Shown here one piece after another: positions 12,116-23,544 of a DNA stretch of 64,000 nucleotides (position 1 is the stretch's first letter; each line of letters begins with the position of its first letter). Location: contig JAFFSR010000307.1 of assembly GCA_017163975.1 (NCBI GenBank), forward strand, positions 2,863,001 to 2,927,000, given 5' to 3'. The notes under the pieces were generated by a model, which saw only the letters and a list, made by a program, of their open reading frames with translations, ran no database searches and was not told the DNA's origin. This DNA is from Anastatus disparis (taxonomy: Eukaryota > Arthropoda > Insecta > Hymenoptera > Eupelmidae). A program made the translations under genes and the position numbers.

Positions 12116-12577
12116 ATTTATAATTAAAACTTAATTTATTTAATTTATTATTAAAACTTTACTTTAAAATAATCTTCAAAAGACCAATTGCCCAGTATTT
12201 CAAAAAATGTATGATGATACAAATCATTACCAACAACATCAAAATTTTTATTTTTTTCACCGACTCTAATACATTTTTGTGAATGAACTACTCAAAACGC
12301 TGGCGGACTATGTTCACCTAAGAGGACATCTTTAAACTGCAAATTCAAGATATTTTAAAATTTGAACAAAATTGGACTCTTTATTTTTTATAAATGCTTG
12401 ATTTTATTTGATTTTATTTATTACAAGGAAATTTGTGTGAAAAAATAATTTTCTTATTTTAAATATCCTATATTATATTAAAGTGAAACCACTTTTTTCC
12501 ATTTCTCCGGTTCTCCGCATTTGTTAAATGTCTAATCTTTTAGTAATAAAAGTAGCAATTTTTTATTGGGTCCTATA

Positions 12578-13106
12578 TTGGGAACTCACACACTTGCGCT
12601 GATCTCTCGTGGCAAGGCTGTGAAATAATCTAAAACACAACTTTGCGTTGAGTAGCATAGCAATTGGTGTTTAATTTTTATTTTTTAATTGAAAACTAAT
12701 TACAATGTAATAAAAAGAGTTCAAAATGCATCTCTTCCCGAGAACAAACCGAGGTTATGTAAACAAGCAGAATATATTTGACAGCTCTGCGAAGATAGAT
12801 TTGTATGAAGCGTGGACAAGTAGACGTCTGCAAGCAATAAGCTATATGAAGTTACCCTCACTGTTGAATGTATATTTCTTATTAATTTCACATTTTATTT
12901 CGAATTGGGTCTGATAAACCATTTCTCCTTGTATAAATTTACGTTTTGCACAATTAGTGTTAGCGTATTTACAAATATTTTTCACGGTGATGATGTTTGG
13001 ACTAAAAAACTAATGTCATTACATTTAAGCCCAGCTTGTACTGTGGAATTCTGTCGCCATGTTAGTATACTATATATATAGGTTACGCCTTCGTATGAGT
13101 TCCCAA
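12578..13106. mobile_element. TA-flanked MITE with TTGGGAACTCA ends
   Basis: An 11-bp inverted repeat (12578-12588 and 13096-13106) is flanked by TA on both sides. The short frame at 12726-12914 inside it has no recognisable domain. Confidence 0.5.
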
Positions 13107-13139
13107 TAATTAGTCCTCATAAGTCATAAGCATCTTTTT

Positions 13140-14115
13140 GGGCCATATTTTTTTGGGTCTTATATTTTTTTAGTCTCTATATTTTTTTGGGCTCTATATT
13201 TTTTGGGCCTTATATTTCTTTGCGTCTCATATAATATTGGGCCCAATATTTTTTTAATCTCTATATTTTTTTGGGCCTTATATTTTCTTGCGCTCTATAT
13301 TTTTTTGGGCCCAATATTTTTTTTTATTTATATTTTCTTGGGTTCTATAATTTTTTTGGGTCCTATATTTTATTTAGCTCTATATTCTTCTGGGCCCAAT
13401 ATGTTTTTGTTTCTATATTTTTTTGGACTCTATATTTTTTTGAGACTTATATTTTCTTGGGCCCTATTTATTTTTGGACCCAATATTTTTTTGGTCTCTA
13501 TATATTTTGGGCTTTGTATTTTTTGGGCCTTATATTTTTTGGGCCCTATATTTTTTTGGCTTTATATTTTCTTGGGCTCTATTTTTTTGGGCCCAATCTT
13601 TTTTTTTAATTTATATTTTCTTGGGTTCTATAATTTTTTTGGGTCCTATATTTTATTTAGCTCTATATTCTTCTGAGCCCAATATGTTTTTGTTTCTATA
13701 TTTTTTTGGGCTCTATATTTTTTTGAGACTTATATTTTCTTGGGCCATATTTATTTTTGGGCCCAATATTTTTTTGGTCTCTATATATTTTGGGCCCAAT
13801 ATTTTTTCGAAATTAATATTTTCTTGTGTTTTATAATTTTTTTGGTTACTATATTTTATTTAGTTCTATTTTTCTGGGCCTTATATTTTTCAGGCCCTAC
13901 ATTTTTTTGAGTCCTATTTTCTTTGGGACTCATATTTTTTTTGGGCCTTATATTTTCTTGGACTCTATTTTTCCGGGCCCAATATTTTTTTTAAATTTAT
14001 ATTTTCTTGGGTTCTATGATTTTTTTGGGTCCGATATTTTATTTATCTCTTTTTTTCTGGAACTAATACTTTTCGGACTCTACTTTTTTGGGTTCTATTT
14101 TCTTTGGGCCCCATA
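13140..14115. repeat. T-run/GGGCCC variable minisatellite, about 975 bp
   Basis: Tens of degenerate units of the form TATATTTTTTTGGGCCC with unit length varying from about 15 to 35 bases. The overlapping Phe/Leu/Ile/Gly-rich open frames here are low-complexity translations and not proteins. Confidence 0.75.
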
Positions 14116-14341
14116 TTGTCTTAGGTTCTAATATCACTAACAAGTTTTTTGAAATCGTAGCTAAACTATATTAATTATTGAATGTAATTAATATTTATTG
14201 ATGAGACTCAACTTCTAATAAAAATATTCTAAGTATATTGTAAAAATACTAACGCAAACTCTTCGACGCTACGTATCTCTAACAGTTTACATCGTTCACA
14301 AGAGTATAGTTGCGTACACATGAGAATCATGGAATATGAAA

Positions 14342-14364
14342 CGCGCATGCGCATGCGTATAAAA
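14342..14364 (+). promoter_or_regulatory. NRF-1/EWG-type palindrome next to a TATA box
   Basis: CGCGCATGCGCA (14342-14353) matches the NRF-1 consensus exactly and is followed after four bases by TATAAAA (14358-14364). It sits in a GC-richer 150-bp patch. No coding region follows, so it may be an orphan or transposon promoter. Confidence 0.35.
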
Positions 14365-14479
14365 CCGACGACTGAACGCAGTACTTTTTCTTCTTTCAAA
14401 GGGAAAGAAGTACGAACTTTAGGCTGGGAGATGGGAAAAAATAATTTTTTCAAATTATGTTTCATAAAATTTATGTTCA

Positions 14480-15749
14480 AACGATAAAAATATTTTTATA
14501 TCATGTAATGATAATTTTTCAAATGAGGTAATTTCACGTATTTTAAAAATTAATATGTTTCTCTTATTAAAAATATTATTGCTTTAATGAAATGAATTTC
14601 AATCTATTTAATTGTTAACAATTTTTATATAAATGACAATTCATTTGAATACAAACACGTGTACAAATGAAAATGTAATTATAGTTAAATGTATGTTATT
14701 TATAAAAAATTGTTAACAAGTAACTTTTTAAATAATATATTTTCATGAAAACTAATTTAAATACTTTATTCTCTGAATGATAACTGAATAAAATTTTAAT
14801 TTAATAAATTCAGTTATACAATTATAAATATATAATATTTATATAACTGTCCATCAAATAATATTATTATTTTTTAATATATATATATATATTGAAAAAA
14901 TAATTATTACAATAGATTGTAATTAAATAAAAATGTTTATTTTAATAATTATAGCGTTGAAATTTATTTTGATGAAAATATTATTTGATTGACATTTACA
15001 GTATTATTTTAACTATATTTGAAAGGTTACATGTCATCAATGAAAAAATATTTAATTATTTAAATTAATAATTTATTAATATCAAGAATTTTCTAAAAAT
15101 TATAATATTTATGATATGCAAACCTTACTTGTGATACATACACTTTGTAATATTTGTATCTCATTAAAATTTTATATTAGATGCAAAAAGGATTGTTAAG
15201 TAATTGCAAATAGTTATTTTATTATTCTGAAATATTCAAATTTAAAATTAACTAAAAATATGTATTTTAATCTTATGGTTTTTTAATTTAAATTTCGTAT
15301 TTCATGTATATAAAATACATTTGTGATAATATTTTTATTAGAAATAAACACAGAACTTTTTTTAAGCATGTTTCACTTAAAAATTAATTTCATAATTCAA
15401 ATTCATGGTCATATATTAAGGTCTGAAAATTATAGTTGTTACTCAGTTCCCGGTTATCAGTTTATTTATATCAAATATCGTACTATCTTTGTTTTTTTTA
15501 TAGAAGTAGAGTGAGAAATAGTCACTTGACGGAATAAATTATACGCTTTTTTACTTTAAGCACATGTGCACATATATTTTTATATTATGTTTCATCAAAT
15601 TGTTTTCAATTTTATTTAGTACTCAAAATTAACTTAAATTAATTAATTCTTATTTACTTAAAATTAGTCATTTATAGATAATAATATAATAAAAGAAAAT
15701 TCCACCGAGCGACGTTAGGAGCGAAAAACTGCAATATAATTAATACCTA
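14480..15749. other. AT-rich stretch without recognisable gene
   Basis: Over 80% A+T by eye, short runs of TA, no supportable coding frame or repeat boundary. Confidence 0.5.
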
Positions 15750-16142
15750 TTAAGAGCAGGCCGGATTCGCTGTCCTTGTCTAATTGAAATTTTTGTTATT
15801 TACTCAAGTATTAATCGGTGTATCTGCAGATTGAAGGTTAAGCGCAATAGATATTATTATTACAAATATTTATGCACAAGAAGAAAAAAATCTACTGATT
15901 TGTTTTTGAGAAAAGTAAGGAACGCAAAAATATTATAAACATAAACTTTTACTTCGGTGTTCCTTACTTTTCTCAAAAACAAAGCGGTAGAATTTTTTTC
16001 TCTTGTGCATAGATGTTCATAATAATAATATCTATTGCGCTCAACCTTTAATCTGAAGATACACCGATTAATACTTGAGTAAATAACAAACAACTCAATC
16101 GTTACTCGGTCGGTATCAGGATCTACTCCGGCCTGCCGTTAA
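15750..16142 (+). mobile_element. TTAA hairpin MITE, family A
   Basis: 393 bp, TTAAGAGCAGGCCGGA at the left and inverted TTAACGGCAGGCCGGA at the right. A (TA)n tract follows at about 16200-16235. Confidence 0.8.
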
Positions 16143-16200
16143 CGTAAAACCAATTGAATTGTGTAAAAATTTTCAACAGTTGATAAATATAATGTAAATC

Positions 16201-16237
<37 letters not shown>

Positions 16238-16488
16238 ATTTTAAATTACTAATAATTAATTTAAAACTTAAGGGGTGTCCTCATACCGGCACAGAGATCT
16301 ACCTTATCAACATTTAAATTATGCATTTTGATAAAAATGTAACTATTTTTGATTAACATTCATAGAAGAGGCAGATTCTTAACATTCTAAAGAATTTATT
16401 GCAACGTTAAAAGACAGAATAAAAGTGAAAATGAAAACAAAAACTGCATAATACGATTATTCATAACTACATTGAAAAGTTAATTGTA

Positions 16489-17255
16489 CACTGAGAGAAA
16501 TCCTATAGTGAATATAACTATAGATTGTATTAAAAATTACTATATTATATAGTACGAGTGGGACATTTCTGCGTTATAATAAAAATTACTATATTACATA
16601 GTAAAATTTATGAAAACAGATATGCAGAAAAAATTTTTTTTTTTTTTTTGTACCCGAAATTTGTCATTGAAATTTTTTAAATTTATTTATTTTATTAATT
16701 TAAATTTTATTAATCAATTTTTTAAAAATAAATTACCTAAGAAAAAAACGGACATGAAGTGGAGTCGAACCCGGGACCTCGAGACTGGAAAGCGTGAACG
16801 TAACCGACTGCGCCATTACATGTTAGTTATAAAATTTCGAATCGTCTACATATGTTACACAACTATACTTTCAATTCGGTAGAAAATTTTGAGGTTAGAA
16901 ACAAATTTACAGATCATTGACTCGACATTACTATTTGAAATAGTAAAATTTATTATATTCATAATAAAATTTATTATTTTTATAACATTAATTTCAACAT
17001 AAGAAATCAAATATTTTTACTCTGTCATAACAAATTTTACTATAGCATAATTTTTACTATGTAATATAGCAATTTTTCTAATAAGATATAGTTTTATTTC
17101 TTAAACGATTGTTGCCAAGCTTATCAAAGTTATAGTAATATTTGTTATAAATGTAATAAAAATCGATATAATGCAGAAATGTCCAAGCTCTCCTATAAAA
17201 TATAGTAATTTTTATTACTATCTATAACCAAAGTTATAATCTATTTTTCTCAGTG
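16489..17255. mobile_element. TA-flanked MITE containing a tRNA-like box
   Basis: Inverted ends CACTGAGAGAAATC / TTTTTCTCAGTG with TA duplications (16487-16488, 17256-17257), sitting at the centre of the family K palindrome. The sub-ends repeat 'actatatta'-type motifs in both orientations. Confidence 0.65.
16742..16822 (-). other. tRNA-derived sequence with intact A and B boxes and T-run terminator
   Basis: Minus strand: box A TGGCGCAGTCGG (16804-16815) and box B GGTTCGACTCC (16761-16771) fit the Pol III consensus at about tRNA spacing, followed by seven Ts. The T stem pairs poorly and no anticodon stem forms, so it is tRNA-derived rather than a working tRNA gene. It may still be transcribed. 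Confidence 0.5.
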
Positions 17256-17364
17256 TATTAAGCAGTTTTCGCCTTTATTTTTACCCTTATATTGTCTTTT
17301 AACTTTGCAATAAATTCTTTGGCATGTTAAGAATGTGCCTCTCCTACAAATTTCAGTCATGAAT

Positions 17365-17831
17365 CGAGGGGCTACGCACTTCTTGTCCTCTTGGGAGAAC
17401 AAAAAAGAGTACATTGAGAGACTAAAGAGGACTTTAAAGAGGACAAGATCACAAATAAACTCTTTAATTTTTTAGAGTACATGGGCGAAGTTGAGAGGAC
17501 TCGGGAGGACTTGAGAGAACTCGGGAGAACTTGAGAGGACAAGAAAGAAAACTTAAGAGGATATAAAAGGACATAAAAGAGAACTCAAGAGAACTAAAGG
17601 GAGTCCTCTTTTGTACTCTCACTGTCCTCCGTAGTTCTCTTATGTACTCACATTGTCCTCTTCATTCTCTTCTGTACTCTTGCTGTCCTCTGCAATTTTT
17701 TTACTTTTCAAAATAATCGCGAGTACATTGAAAAAAAATTCAGAGGACATCGGAGGACATGAGAGGACACGAGAGTACACACTTTCAATTCAGAGGATTT
17801 TTTGAGAGGACATGAAGTGCGTAGCCCCTCG
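17365..17831. mobile_element. hAT-type MITE with perfect 8-bp target duplication
   Basis: Ends CGAGGGGCTACGCACTTC and its exact complement; flanks TCATGAAT on both sides (17357-17364, 17832-17839). The interior is rich in 'gaggac' and 'gtcctc' words. Confidence 0.8.
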
Positions 17832-17916
17832 TCATGAATAGTTAAATTTTTATTAAAATTCATAATTTAAATGTAGATAAGGTAGAACTTTATGTCGGTA
17901 TGAGGATCCCCCTTAA

Positions 17917-18468
17917 AAGTAACTATTTTAAAACGGATTATGGAAGATAAACATGTATCTTTTTTTCTTTAAATATAACGAATTAAAATATTAATTATTA
18001 GTAATTTTGAAGTGTTATATATTATGTAAATAATTCTATATTTAATAATTTTTAATTTTAGTAACAGGAAAGCCGCCCGAAAAGAGATTAATAATTAGAT
18101 TTTCTGCGAAATATTACCCTTGAATCGAGTAGGTGAAATATCAGTCTTAGTACCAAAAAAATGACACTAAGCATCGCAAATTTATGCTCTTACTTCATAA
18201 TATAATAGTACCAACATTGGTCCCTAAAATTCAAGCTATACCCTGGTAGAAAATGAAACGCTTTTTCTACCATTTTATGGCCATTTCTTTAAAGTGAAGA
18301 GCAGAAAATGGGAATGTTTTATGGCCATTATTTGAACTAATATGAAACGTTTTTTTCAAGCTTCATAGTGCTAAAAAATGCTAATAAAATGTTGAGTCTG
18401 ATCCACTATTATTTGAATATAGATAGTTAACAGTAGAGTCTATCAAATTGTGCTCTAATTGATTACTA
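17917..18468. other. AT-rich stretch with a possible exon relic
   Basis: After a splice-acceptor-like TTTTAG near 18061 about 20 codons are open, including the short motif GKPPEKRLIIRF, then a stop, with a plausible continuation in the +1 frame to about 18171. Not recognised. A CCCTGGTAGAAAAT motif at 18242 resembles the end of the element at 40212. Confidence 0.25.
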
Positions 18469-18904
18469 TTAAGAGGCGGTCGGAACCAAATCGGTGACTT
18501 GCGGTATATATCAAGTCAGCATTTTTCGCTTTACGATAATATTTTGTATATTTTTATGGCTTGAACTATTTCAAATTATTCTTTATATACATGACTAGAG
18601 GAAATGACTATATTTTTACATATGAATAAGTAAATTAATTATTATAAGCATTTATTACAAATATCAAACTGACTTGACATATACCGCATGCAAAAAACTG
18701 TCGTGTCGATTGTTAGGTGGCATTTTTCGCTTTATAACAATATTTTGTATATTTTTGTGGCTTTAACTATTTTAAATTATTCTTTATATACATGACTAGA
18801 GGAAATGACTATATTTTTACCATATTAATAAATGAATAAATTATTATAAGCATTTATTACAAGCACCGAACTAAGTCACTGATTTGGTTCCGACCGCCTC
18901 TTAA
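18469..18904. mobile_element. TTAA hairpin MITE, family C
   Basis: 436 bp, ends TTAAGAGGCGGTCGGA, nearly full palindrome with two 'ctttatatacatgactagagg' modules. Copies at 44659-45091 and 56199-56636. Confidence 0.85.
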
Positions 18905-19296
18905 GAATCATTTAAGGTTTTTTCTTGAAAGTTATCATTAATCATTAATAACTATTTGAAAATTAATTATTTAAAAAACAAAAATATGTTAACTGTTACG
19001 TTATGATTATTGATAAAAAATTATCAAAATATTTTATTTTTTTAATAAAATAATTTAAAAAAAATAATATATGAATATATATTAAAAAGTTTAACTCACT
19101 ATCCTATTATCCTCGATTCCAGCTTTGATAGTTCTAATATTTTTTCGTATAGATCTCCTTGTCAGATGTTCTCGTTGTAATTATCATAATTCGTTGGTTT
19201 CGGCACGGGGGTCACATAGTTGAAAAATTCTTCACTTGACAATTTAAACACCGGCGTTTTCATAATTATAGGGTTTATACTGAGGATCAGTCGCGC

Positions 19297-19950
19297 CTAG
19301 TAAAACACGAGTATTTTATCTGTATACACTTGGTGTAAATTTGTCTTATAAGCTGCAAATTCCAAATCTCTTTTACACCGAGATATGTTGATTCCCACTG
19401 AACCCAATTTCTGCATATTAACGAACGGGGTCATTAGCGTTATTTCTCGTTCTCTTGAAAATTTATGAAAAACCTCATCATTGAGAGCTGCTCTTTGTTT
19501 TCTATCTTCTGATAAGAGAACGACCACTTCGTTTGGCTTGCGTTTCCTGTACGCACTCTTTCGTCCAGCTGTTGATTGAGGTATTTCATGCATTACCTCT
19601 ATCTCTGCTCTCTCGTCATTTTTATTTTTTTCAGCACTGACACTTACACTTTCTGCGCATTCTCTTTGATTATTTAATGCGGCTGTATTTTCTTTTTCGA
19701 TACTCATTTTTAATTGATTTTTTGCTCGTTGCACTTCTGCTTCATCCAATCTTTCTTCAATTAGTTGATCTAACCACGACATTACACTTTTTGCGCATTC
19801 TCTTTGATTATTTAATGCGGCTGTATTTTCTTTTTCGATACTCATTTCTAATTGATTTTTTGCTCGTTGCACTTCTGCTTCATCCACTCTTTCTTCAATT
19901 AGTTGATCTAACCACGACATATCCGCAGATATTTGTATTTCAAAATTCAT
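19297..19950 (-). CDS. uncharacterised coiled-coil protein with 46-residue tandem duplication
   Basis: 217 codons from an ATG at 19950. The N-terminal half contains two nearly identical 46-residue blocks beginning SWLDQLIEER and continuing through AEVQRAKNQL, charged and heptad-like, encoded by an exact 138-bp tandem duplication. The C-terminal part is basic (GRKSAYRKRKP). It is the only element gene on the minus strand and diverges from the spliced gene to its right. After the TAG at 19297 the +1 frame continues with ATDPQYKPYNY and then a short frame ending near 19157, so the C terminus is probably frameshifted. Family not recognised; assignment to the Polinton rests on position. Confidence 0.55.
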   Translation of the reverse strand: MNFEIQISADMSWLDQLIEERVDEAEVQRAKNQLEMSIEKENTAALNNQRECAKSVMSWLDQLIEERLDEAEVQRAKNQLKMSIEKENTAALNNQRECAESVSVSAEKNKNDERAEIEVMHEIPQSTAGRKSAYRKRKPNEVVVLLSEDRKQRAALNDEVFHKFSREREITLMTPFVNMQKLGSVGINISRCKRDLEFAAYKTNLHQVYTDKILVFY

Positions 19951-20051
19951 TTTTTTAAAAAATTGTTTTTTAAACTGTAACTTTTTAATTTTTATAATAC
20001 CACGGGAAAACAAAAGAAAACGTTATGTATAACTCGGTTCTCTAAAATAAA

Positions 20052-20276
20052 ATGAAAATATTTGAAGAAGTCAAAGCGCAGAAAGGTAGTTTTCTTCTAG
20101 TTTTGTAAGATGGACATAGAAATCGAGAAAACGTTGTGGACATTTCATCTGATATAGAAAATTTTAGAACAAAATCATCTGGTCCAAGTGAAAGGTACAA
20201 AGAAAAAATTAAAGAAAAAACATTTAATAGGTTTTACTGCAAGAGAATGCACTTAAGAAAAGATAGAAGAAAGTAA
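20052..20276 (+). pseudogene. decayed small reading frame of unknown nature
   Basis: One frame runs from ATG 20052 to a stop at 20274 with a single internal TAA (20106-20108). The middle has a short 'KGSFLLVL' strand-like stretch followed by a lysine/arginine-rich tail. A distant FLYWCH-like feel was noted but not enough to name it. Confidence 0.2.
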
Positions 20277-20648
20277 TCGACATGTATACTCTGCAGGGGT
20301 GTTAAAGGGACAAAAAAAAGGGGACGTCCGGTGGTATAGCGATGAGTAGATTAGTAGGCATCATGTTTAGATGTTTTTTTTTTGCACTGACACTACTAAC
20401 CAGATGTTTTTTTTATAGTAGTTGCCTTTCGGAAAAGATATTTTTGGAGTCGCAAGGCAACAGGTAAACATCCGTTATGTATTTTGACCATTTCTATACG
20501 TATAATATTGTTTTCCTTTTTTGCCCGATGACCGATTTTCTTTTAAAATTTTTCTTGCAGCTTGTTCGTAGACACTATTTTTTTTAGACGCGTAATATTG
20601 TTTTTCCTTGTTCCCTAAAAATCGATCTTCCCTTTCAGGAAAAGCAGT

Positions 20649-20656
20649 ATATAAAT
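20649..20656 (+). promoter_or_regulatory. TATA box of the spliced early gene
   Basis: TATATAAA lies 106 bases before the chosen ATG at 20755, close to the TATA-to-ATG distance of the gene at 36313 (112). Confidence 0.45.
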
Positions 20657-20754
20657 AAATGGCGAAACTATTATTGCCACAGATAGTATTTTGTCTTAGT
20701 GACGAATAGAAGTATAAACTTTAAGTGTCAAGTGATTTTATTGAGAGAGAAATC

Positions 20755-21082
20755 ATGAGGAATATTGATGAAAATGAATTTCGTAAAATTATATTTCGGA
20801 TTGTTGATTATTTAATTAACGCGAGATTGTGTTACGTTATACAGCGTAAATGCGATTCTGCATGGCGCCTGAAAGTACAGCGTATGTCTATTTTACAGTT
20901 GAAAAAACAATTTGGTTGTATATTATCGTGTGTGACATTGCGCATGATTGCGCGATTGTTCAATATGATTTTTAAAGAAAACGATCTTGCTGTAATAGCA
21001 GCAGGGGAATACGTAATATCGAAAAATCTACATGATGCCTACGTACTCCAGGGTCTGTTAAACGAATATAACGAGAAACGTT
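20755..21082 (+). CDS. spliced Polinton gene, exon 1 (uncharacterised)
   Basis: Starts at ATG 20755 (RNIDENEFRKIIFRIVDYL), 109 complete codons, Leu/Ile-rich and helical, with several Cys and Arg. It runs into a consensus donor GTAAGT at 21083; the exon ends one base into a codon (phase 1). The frame remains open a few codons past the donor, so an unspliced short protein is possible. Joining to the acceptor at 21786 keeps the frame. No family recognised. Position before PolB suggests an early or regulatory role, which is inference. Confidence 0.55.
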
Positions 21083-21786
21083 GTAAGTATAAAAAAAAAT
21101 GTTTAAATTACTAATTTTATTAAACTTTTTACCGAATATATATAATTTTTGTAGCAATTTCAAAATGAAAATTTTTATACATTTCCTTTTTTTAAAAAAA
21201 AAATGATAGACATTTTTGTATATAACTTTAAATATTAAATGATTTCTTGGTCTTATATTTTATATAACACGATTTTGAGTTGTAAATACTTAAAATATTA
21301 TATTTTAAGGAATGTAAAATATCGTGATTACAGTTTTCAAAAAAAATTTTTTTTTCTAATCCATAAGTTTTCAAAATATCTCTTTAATACAATCTTCGAT
21401 TTCAAATTTATGTTGAGTCGATTATAAAGATATTTCGAGAAATTTTTGAATAAAAAGATTACAAATCTGTGAAACTGTAATGTTGGTAGCTACTTATAAA
21501 TCATACATCCTATTATATCATCTTAACCACTATTATTATCAAAACCAATAGCTTACATTTTTCATATTAGAATAATTTTGTCTAATTTTACTAATTTTTC
21601 ATGCGAATACTTTTTAAAAATAAAAGCTATTTTTTAAATAATTTAAAATATCATTTAATAAACATTAAGATGTATTAAAATTATTATTTTTATTGTATAT
21701 AATAATAAATCACTGATGCTTATAAGTTGAAATTGAAAATTATGCAACGTGTATATATATAATTAATATATGATTCATTTTTACAG
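21083..21786 (+). other. predicted intron 1
   Basis: Donor GTAAGT, acceptor TTTTTACAG, phase 1. AT-rich with no supportable coding frame. Confidence 0.55.
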
Positions 21787-22841
21787 CTCTTGAAATATTA
21801 CTAGCTAGTAGTAGTAGTAGCGAGAGCGAGAGCGAGAGCGATGATAGCAATGCAAGCGATGTGGAAACATTATTTGAACAACCAGTCAACAATCCCGATT
21901 TGCCGAGTACATCTAGAAATACCGTTCGACGGCGTTTGTTTTACGATAACAATGAAGTAACTCGTAACGAAGAAGAAGAAGAAAGTGTGCGAATTGTACA
22001 TGATAATGAGATGATTATAGACAGCGATGCTGAAACAGTCATCAACGATCGAATCGTCCCGCAAGAACGGATACAAGAGGAATTCGGAAGAGATTTCGAA
22101 TCAGGATCCGAGGACTTCGAGTTTGATGATGAAGAGCCGAACCCAGAAATAATTAGGCAGGGTGGTCAATTGACGCGTGCGGTGATAAACAATTATCCCG
22201 AGCCATTCAGTGCGGTTATAAGAAGTCTAAACCATAATGGCCCGGAAAATGCATCAGAGTCAGCAGCAAACGCGCCAGGCCGTTCGGAAAACCATGAAGA
22301 ACGGTTTGCTACTTTACACAGTTTTTATACGCAAACGGCATCATTAAGAGCATGACGAAGCTGTCCGCCTTCTAATAATATTTGCAATCTTAACTTATGA
22401 ATAAACGATGCGTTTAATTGAGTTTTTTTGCTATAAAGAAAAAATTTGTAAGATTAAACTCTAGTGCGGACAACTCAAGAAAACCACCAAAATATTATAC
22501 ATACAAAGTTATAATAAAAACTTTCAATATATCGTATTTTAAGGTTAGGTTTGTCGAGTTTAATATCTAATTTCCAATCCAAGCTCATAAAAAAATAACA
22601 AGTCCAAATGATTTTTTATTTTAACAAAAATTATTGTACTAATATAACTTTAGTGCGGACAAGTCATTATATTTGTTTAATTTAAGAATTTAAAAAGATA
22701 TCGATAAAATAAAAAAAGCAAAACTCGATTGCTGCAGCTCCGACATGCCGTTAAGAGAGAGAGAATTTCACATAGCGAATGGCTTGCGTATGAGTTATCA
22801 CTTTTTTGATGGAGGAGTACTAGATCGGCGTCTTAATGAAT
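21787..22841 (+). pseudogene. spliced Polinton gene, exon 2, interrupted by a family D MITE
   Basis: Reads from acceptor 21786 through a Ser/Glu-repeat start (SSSSSESESESD), acidic patches and an Asp/Glu-rich middle (about 186 codons) to 22343, where a 411-bp TTAA MITE intervenes. The same exon resumes at 22755 with FHIANGLRMSYHFFDGG and ends at a GTAAGT donor (22842), again phase 1. The insertion introduces a stop at once. Looks like an acidic regulatory or scaffold-type protein; not recognised. Confidence 0.55.
22344..22754 (-). mobile_element. TTAA MITE, family D, copy 2, inside exon 2
   Basis: 411 bp, TTAAGAGCATGACGAA at the left and inverted TTAACGGCATGTCGGA at the right, i.e. reverse to copies 1 and 3. 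A single TTAA at the site would restore the flanking reading frame. Confidence 0.85.
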
Positions 22842-22845
22842 GTAA

Positions 22846-22851
22846 GTTTTC

Positions 22852-22908
<57 letters not shown>

Positions 22909-22923
22909 GTTATTATTATTATT

Positions 22924-22980
<57 letters not shown>

Positions 22981-23000
22981 GGTATTGCTGTTATTATAAC
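22846..23000. repeat. (TTA)n microsatellite within predicted intron 2
   Basis: About 150 bp of TTA triplets with a few interruptions, just after the GTAAGT donor at 22842. The poly-Leu and poly-Tyr frames across it are artefacts. Confidence 0.8.
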
Positions 23001-23102
23001 AGTATTGTTAATATATTTATTCTTTTATTTATTTTATTAACATTATCTTTATTATTATTTTATTATTATTATTTTTAAAATATTTTTTATTTTAATCTAA
23101 AG

Positions 23103-23329
23103 TGATTCGGAGGGAAGAAAACGGAACTGACAGCGTATCGAATTTGAATTCAACGACTCTGCAAATTTATGCCCAGAGAATTAGGCCCGTTCGACGGGCA
23201 CAAGAATTGCGTTGGTTCCATACAATGTCTGAGGGTCTTACATCAGCATTGTATATAGATTCGACCAGCGATTTAACCGATCTACTAGATCGGGTACACG
23301 ATAGTTTCAATGGGCCTTCGGAAGAATAA
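23103..23329 (+). CDS. spliced Polinton gene, exon 3 (terminal exon)
   Basis: Follows a TCTAAAG acceptor and enters in phase 1, matching exon 2. Encodes about 75 residues ending GPSEE and a stop, with a charged RIRPVRRAQELRWFH motif and an amphipathic TSDLTDLLDRVHDSF helix. It has no start codon of its own. Because the next acceptor (23544) has the same phase, this exon may be an alternative end to the exon 1-2 transcript. Confidence 0.5.
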
Positions 23330-23544
23330 AAAATTTGAAAACATTGTCTCATTCGTAAAGTTCGATATATAATGAAAAAAATACCAATAATAATAATGAT
23401 GTTTTTTTAATGTTAAAGTATAATAATGATAATAATAATTTTGTTAAATAAAAAATTTTTTAATCAAAATTTTAAATAAATAAAGAAAATATTTTAAAAC
23501 AATTTTCGAATTATTTATATAATATCATCCTAAATTTTTCATAG

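Larger units (their letters stand above)
16268..17916. mobile_element. TTAA palindromic element, family K, hosting two younger MITEs
   Basis: Arms 16268-16480 and 17260-17916 are inverted copies; ends read TTAAGGGG..TCCTCATACCG. The centre is occupied by a TA-flanked element and the right arm is split by an 8-bp-TSD element, making a three-level nest. Confidence 0.7.

Noticed and set aside
13203..14131. Four overlapping Phe/Leu/Gly-rich open frames that look like membrane proteins
   Set aside because: They are translations of the T-run/GGGCCC repeat in different phases, with no homology or start context.
16742..16822. Functional tRNA gene
   Set aside because: Boxes A and B fit, but the T stem and anticodon stem do not pair.
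18061..18171. Host exon after a splice-acceptor-like site
   Set aside because: Too short, frameshifted and unrecognised; kept only as a note in the flanking stretch.
20052..20276. FLYWCH zinc-finger gene
   Set aside because: Only a vague strand-like resemblance; the Cys/His pattern is not present.
22745..23078. Poly-Leu and poly-Tyr frames
   Set aside because: Produced by the (TTA)n microsatellite in a predicted intron.
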